A stretch of DNA of 64,000 nt, from positions 310,001-374,000 of the forward strand of contig CALGDM010000006.1 in assembly GCA_937884605.1 (NCBI GenBank). Direction: 5' to 3'. The position numbers were made by a program, and so were the translations under genes. This DNA is from an uncultured Spiribacter sp. Lineage in GTDB: Bacteria; Pseudomonadota; Gammaproteobacteria; Nitrococcales; Nitrococcaceae. Under the pieces are notes generated by a model. The model had not been told where the DNA came from. It was given only the letters and a program-made list of their open reading frames with translations, and searched no databases. The number at the start of each line of letters is the position of its first letter. The first letter of the stretch is position 1. Of the stretch, positions 62,628 to 64,000 are shown piece after piece.

Positions 62628-63988
62628 GCTTGCTGATCAATATTCTCGGTTTTCTGCTGGTTATCGGCGTGCTGGTTGCCGTCCACGAGTTCGGCCACTT
62701 CTGGGTGGCTCGGCGGGTGGGGGTGCGCGTGCTGCGTTTTTCCATCGGATTTGGCCGCCCGTTACTGCAGCGCACCGGCGCCGATGGCACTGAGTATGTA
62801 CTGGCGGCCATTCCCCTCGGTGGCTACGTGAAAATGCTCGACGAGCGCGAGGCACCGGTGGACGAAGTCGAGCAGCACCGCGCTTTCAATCGCAAGCCGC
62901 TGTGGGCACGCAATGCGGTAATCTGCGCGGGCCCCGCGTTCAACTTTGCGCTCGCCATCCTGGCCTACTGGCTGGTCTTTGTGATCGGCGCCACCGAAGT
63001 CCGCCCGATCATCGGGCCGGTCGAGCCTGAGTCGCCGGCAGCCGTCGCCGGGCTTGCGGGCGGTGATGAGTTTTTGCGGGTGGATGGCAACCGGGTTCAG
63101 GCCTGGGATGAAACCGTCATGACCCTGATCGGAGCGGCGGACGGGGGGCCCTTTCCGGTTCAGGTCGAACGCGCCGGCGGGGCGCGGGCCACCCTTGAGC
63201 TGGATCTGACCGGTGTTCAGCTGCTCGAGGAGCAGGGCGAAGTCCTCGAGCGTATCGGCCTGCAGCCGATGCAGCCGCGGATCGACCCGGTGATCAACGA
63301 GGTGGTGGACGGGAGCAGTGCGGCCCGCGCCGGCCTGCAGGCGGGGGATCGGATCCGGCAGCTTGATGGCGAGCCCATGGACACCTGGCGTGCGCTTGTC
63401 AGGGCCATTCGCGAGCGGCCCGAGCAAACCGTGTCGCTGGCCTTTGAGCGTCAGGGTGAGGCGTTGACACGGACCTTCACACTGGACAGCCGCGGTTCCG
63501 GGGATGACCGGACCGGGGTGCTGGGTGTCACGCCGCAGGTGCCAGAGGGGACGTTCTCCGATCTGCGCCACGAGGTCCGGTATGGACCCGTCGCTGCGGT
63601 GGGCGAGGCGGCGGGTGCGAGCTGGCGTGCAGCAACGCTGACCGTCGATGTGCTGGTGAAGATGGTGATCGGCGAGGCATCGGTGAAAAATCTGAGCGGC
63701 CCGATCAATATCGCCCAGTACGCCGGAGACTCGGTATCGCTGGGGCTGATTCCGTTTCTCAAGTTTCTTGCGATCGTGAGCATCAGTCTTGGTATCCTTA
63801 ATCTGATGCCGGTGCCGGTACTGGACGGCGGGCATTTGCTGTACAACACAATCGAATGGGTGCGGGGGCGTCCGCTCTCCGAAGCCGCGCAGGGAATGGG
63901 CCAGCAGATCGGCATGGTGCTGCTGTTCATGCTCATGGCCCTGGCGTTCTACAACGATCTCAACCGGATATTCGGCGCCGGGGGCTGA
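62624..63988 (+). CDS. rseP: Site-2 protease RseP
   Basis: 454 residues beginning at a TTG codon (62624) that overlaps the dxr TGA, with GGGAGG five bases before it; no ATG fits. Zinc site HEFGH (21-25) in the first membrane segment, two PDZ domains (about 115-190 and 200-290) and the second ligand motif NLMPVPVLDGGHLL. It cleaves RseA within the membrane to release sigma-E under envelope stress. The following gene (bamA in most relatives) would start beyond the window. Confidence 0.96.
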   Translation: MSLLINILGFLLVIGVLVAVHEFGHFWVARRVGVRVLRFSIGFGRPLLQRTGADGTEYVLAAIPLGGYVKMLDEREAPVDEVEQHRAFNRKPLWARNAVICAGPAFNFALAILAYWLVFVIGATEVRPIIGPVEPESPAAVAGLAGGDEFLRVDGNRVQAWDETVMTLIGAADGGPFPVQVERAGGARATLELDLTGVQLLEEQGEVLERIGLQPMQPRIDPVINEVVDGSSAARAGLQAGDRIRQLDGEPMDTWRALVRAIRERPEQTVSLAFERQGEALTRTFTLDSRGSGDDRTGVLGVTPQVPEGTFSDLRHEVRYGPVAAVGEAAGASWRAATLTVDVLVKMVIGEASVKNLSGPINIAQYAGDSVSLGLIPFLKFLAIVSISLGILNLMPVPVLDGGHLLYNTIEWVRGRPLSEAAQGMGQQIGMVLLFMLMALAFYNDLNRIFGAGG

Positions 63989-64000
63989 GTAAAGAGCGAA

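Noticed and set aside
1-64000. CRISPR arrays, insertion sequences, prophage, integrons, tRNA or rRNA genes
   Set aside because: No regularly spaced repeats, transposase or integrase genes or tRNA-like folds were found apart from tmRNA.

Overview
The window reads as a chromosomal segment of a GC-rich gammaproteobacterium. The block smpB-ratA-rnfH-bamE-fur-recN-nadK-hrcA-grpE-dnaK-dnaJ-dapB and the run rpsB-tsf-pyrH-frr-uppS-cdsA-dxr-rseP are arrangements typical of that class. Many proteins are acid-rich and there is an orphan glycine-betaine-type binding protein, which suggests a halophile, perhaps an Ectothiorhodospiraceae/Spiribacter-like organism. That placement is inference. I saw no insertion sequence, prophage, CRISPR array, tRNA or rRNA gene. 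The one RNA gene is ssrA (tmRNA). No gene-free stretch exceeds 300 bases; the longest (about 230-275 bases, at 6836-7061, 9696-9948 and 34889-35161) hold promoters and operators.

Layout. 1-1939: a GMC dehydrogenase (cut by the window edge) with its Tat-exported small subunit, and a divergent ribbon-helix-helix protein. 1940-6835: a TSUP permease, then an operon of a PAS/GGDEF/EAL protein, kaiC and kaiB. 7062-9695: a monocistronic betaine-type binding protein, a zinc alcohol dehydrogenase and a DUF411 metal-binding protein. 9949-19077: a catabolic locus with a TauABC/SsuABC-type transporter, a YihU-like (sulfolactaldehyde reductase-like) dehydrogenase, a LacI-family regulator, an aldehyde dehydrogenase, a mandelate-racemase-type enolase-superfamily enzyme and a SulP transporter. 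Three 14-bp LacI-type operators sit before the transporter operon and between the regulator and the aldehyde dehydrogenase. 19176-26013: a periplasmic MsrAB, a tyrosine-less SDR, glycerate 2-kinase, a YeiH/TauZ-type putative sulfate exporter, a LysE exporter, queF, yajD and a D-lactate dehydrogenase. 26082-29220: an operon of a 51-residue membrane protein, an unusual dsbB, and cydA and cydB of a CIO-type bd oxidase. 29415-37866: acetamidase/formamidase, a renalase-like flavoprotein, a second SulP with a divergent UspA, an SDR, a multi-PAS diguanylate cyclase and a DJ-1/PfpI protein. 37900-64000: conserved housekeeping genes (trans-translation, Fur, heat shock with CIRCE, lysine biosynthesis, glnD, translation, isoprenoid, phospholipid and envelope functions).

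How the parts work together. The most distinctive region is 9949-19077, optionally extended to 23377. A sulfonate-type importer, a YihU-like reductase, an aldehyde dehydrogenase, a proton-abstracting enolase-superfamily lyase and two anion-transporter families suggest organosulfonate (C3-sulfonate) catabolism. No known C-S lyase (SuyAB, Xsc, CuyA) is visible, so the enolase-superfamily member is a candidate for a new step. The second distinctive unit is the EAL-kaiC-kaiB operon, which links cyclic-di-GMP turnover to a KaiBC switch without kaiA. The third is the DUF5993-like/dsbB/cydAB operon, where a DsbB with a relocated second cysteine pair is co-transcribed with a quinol oxidase.
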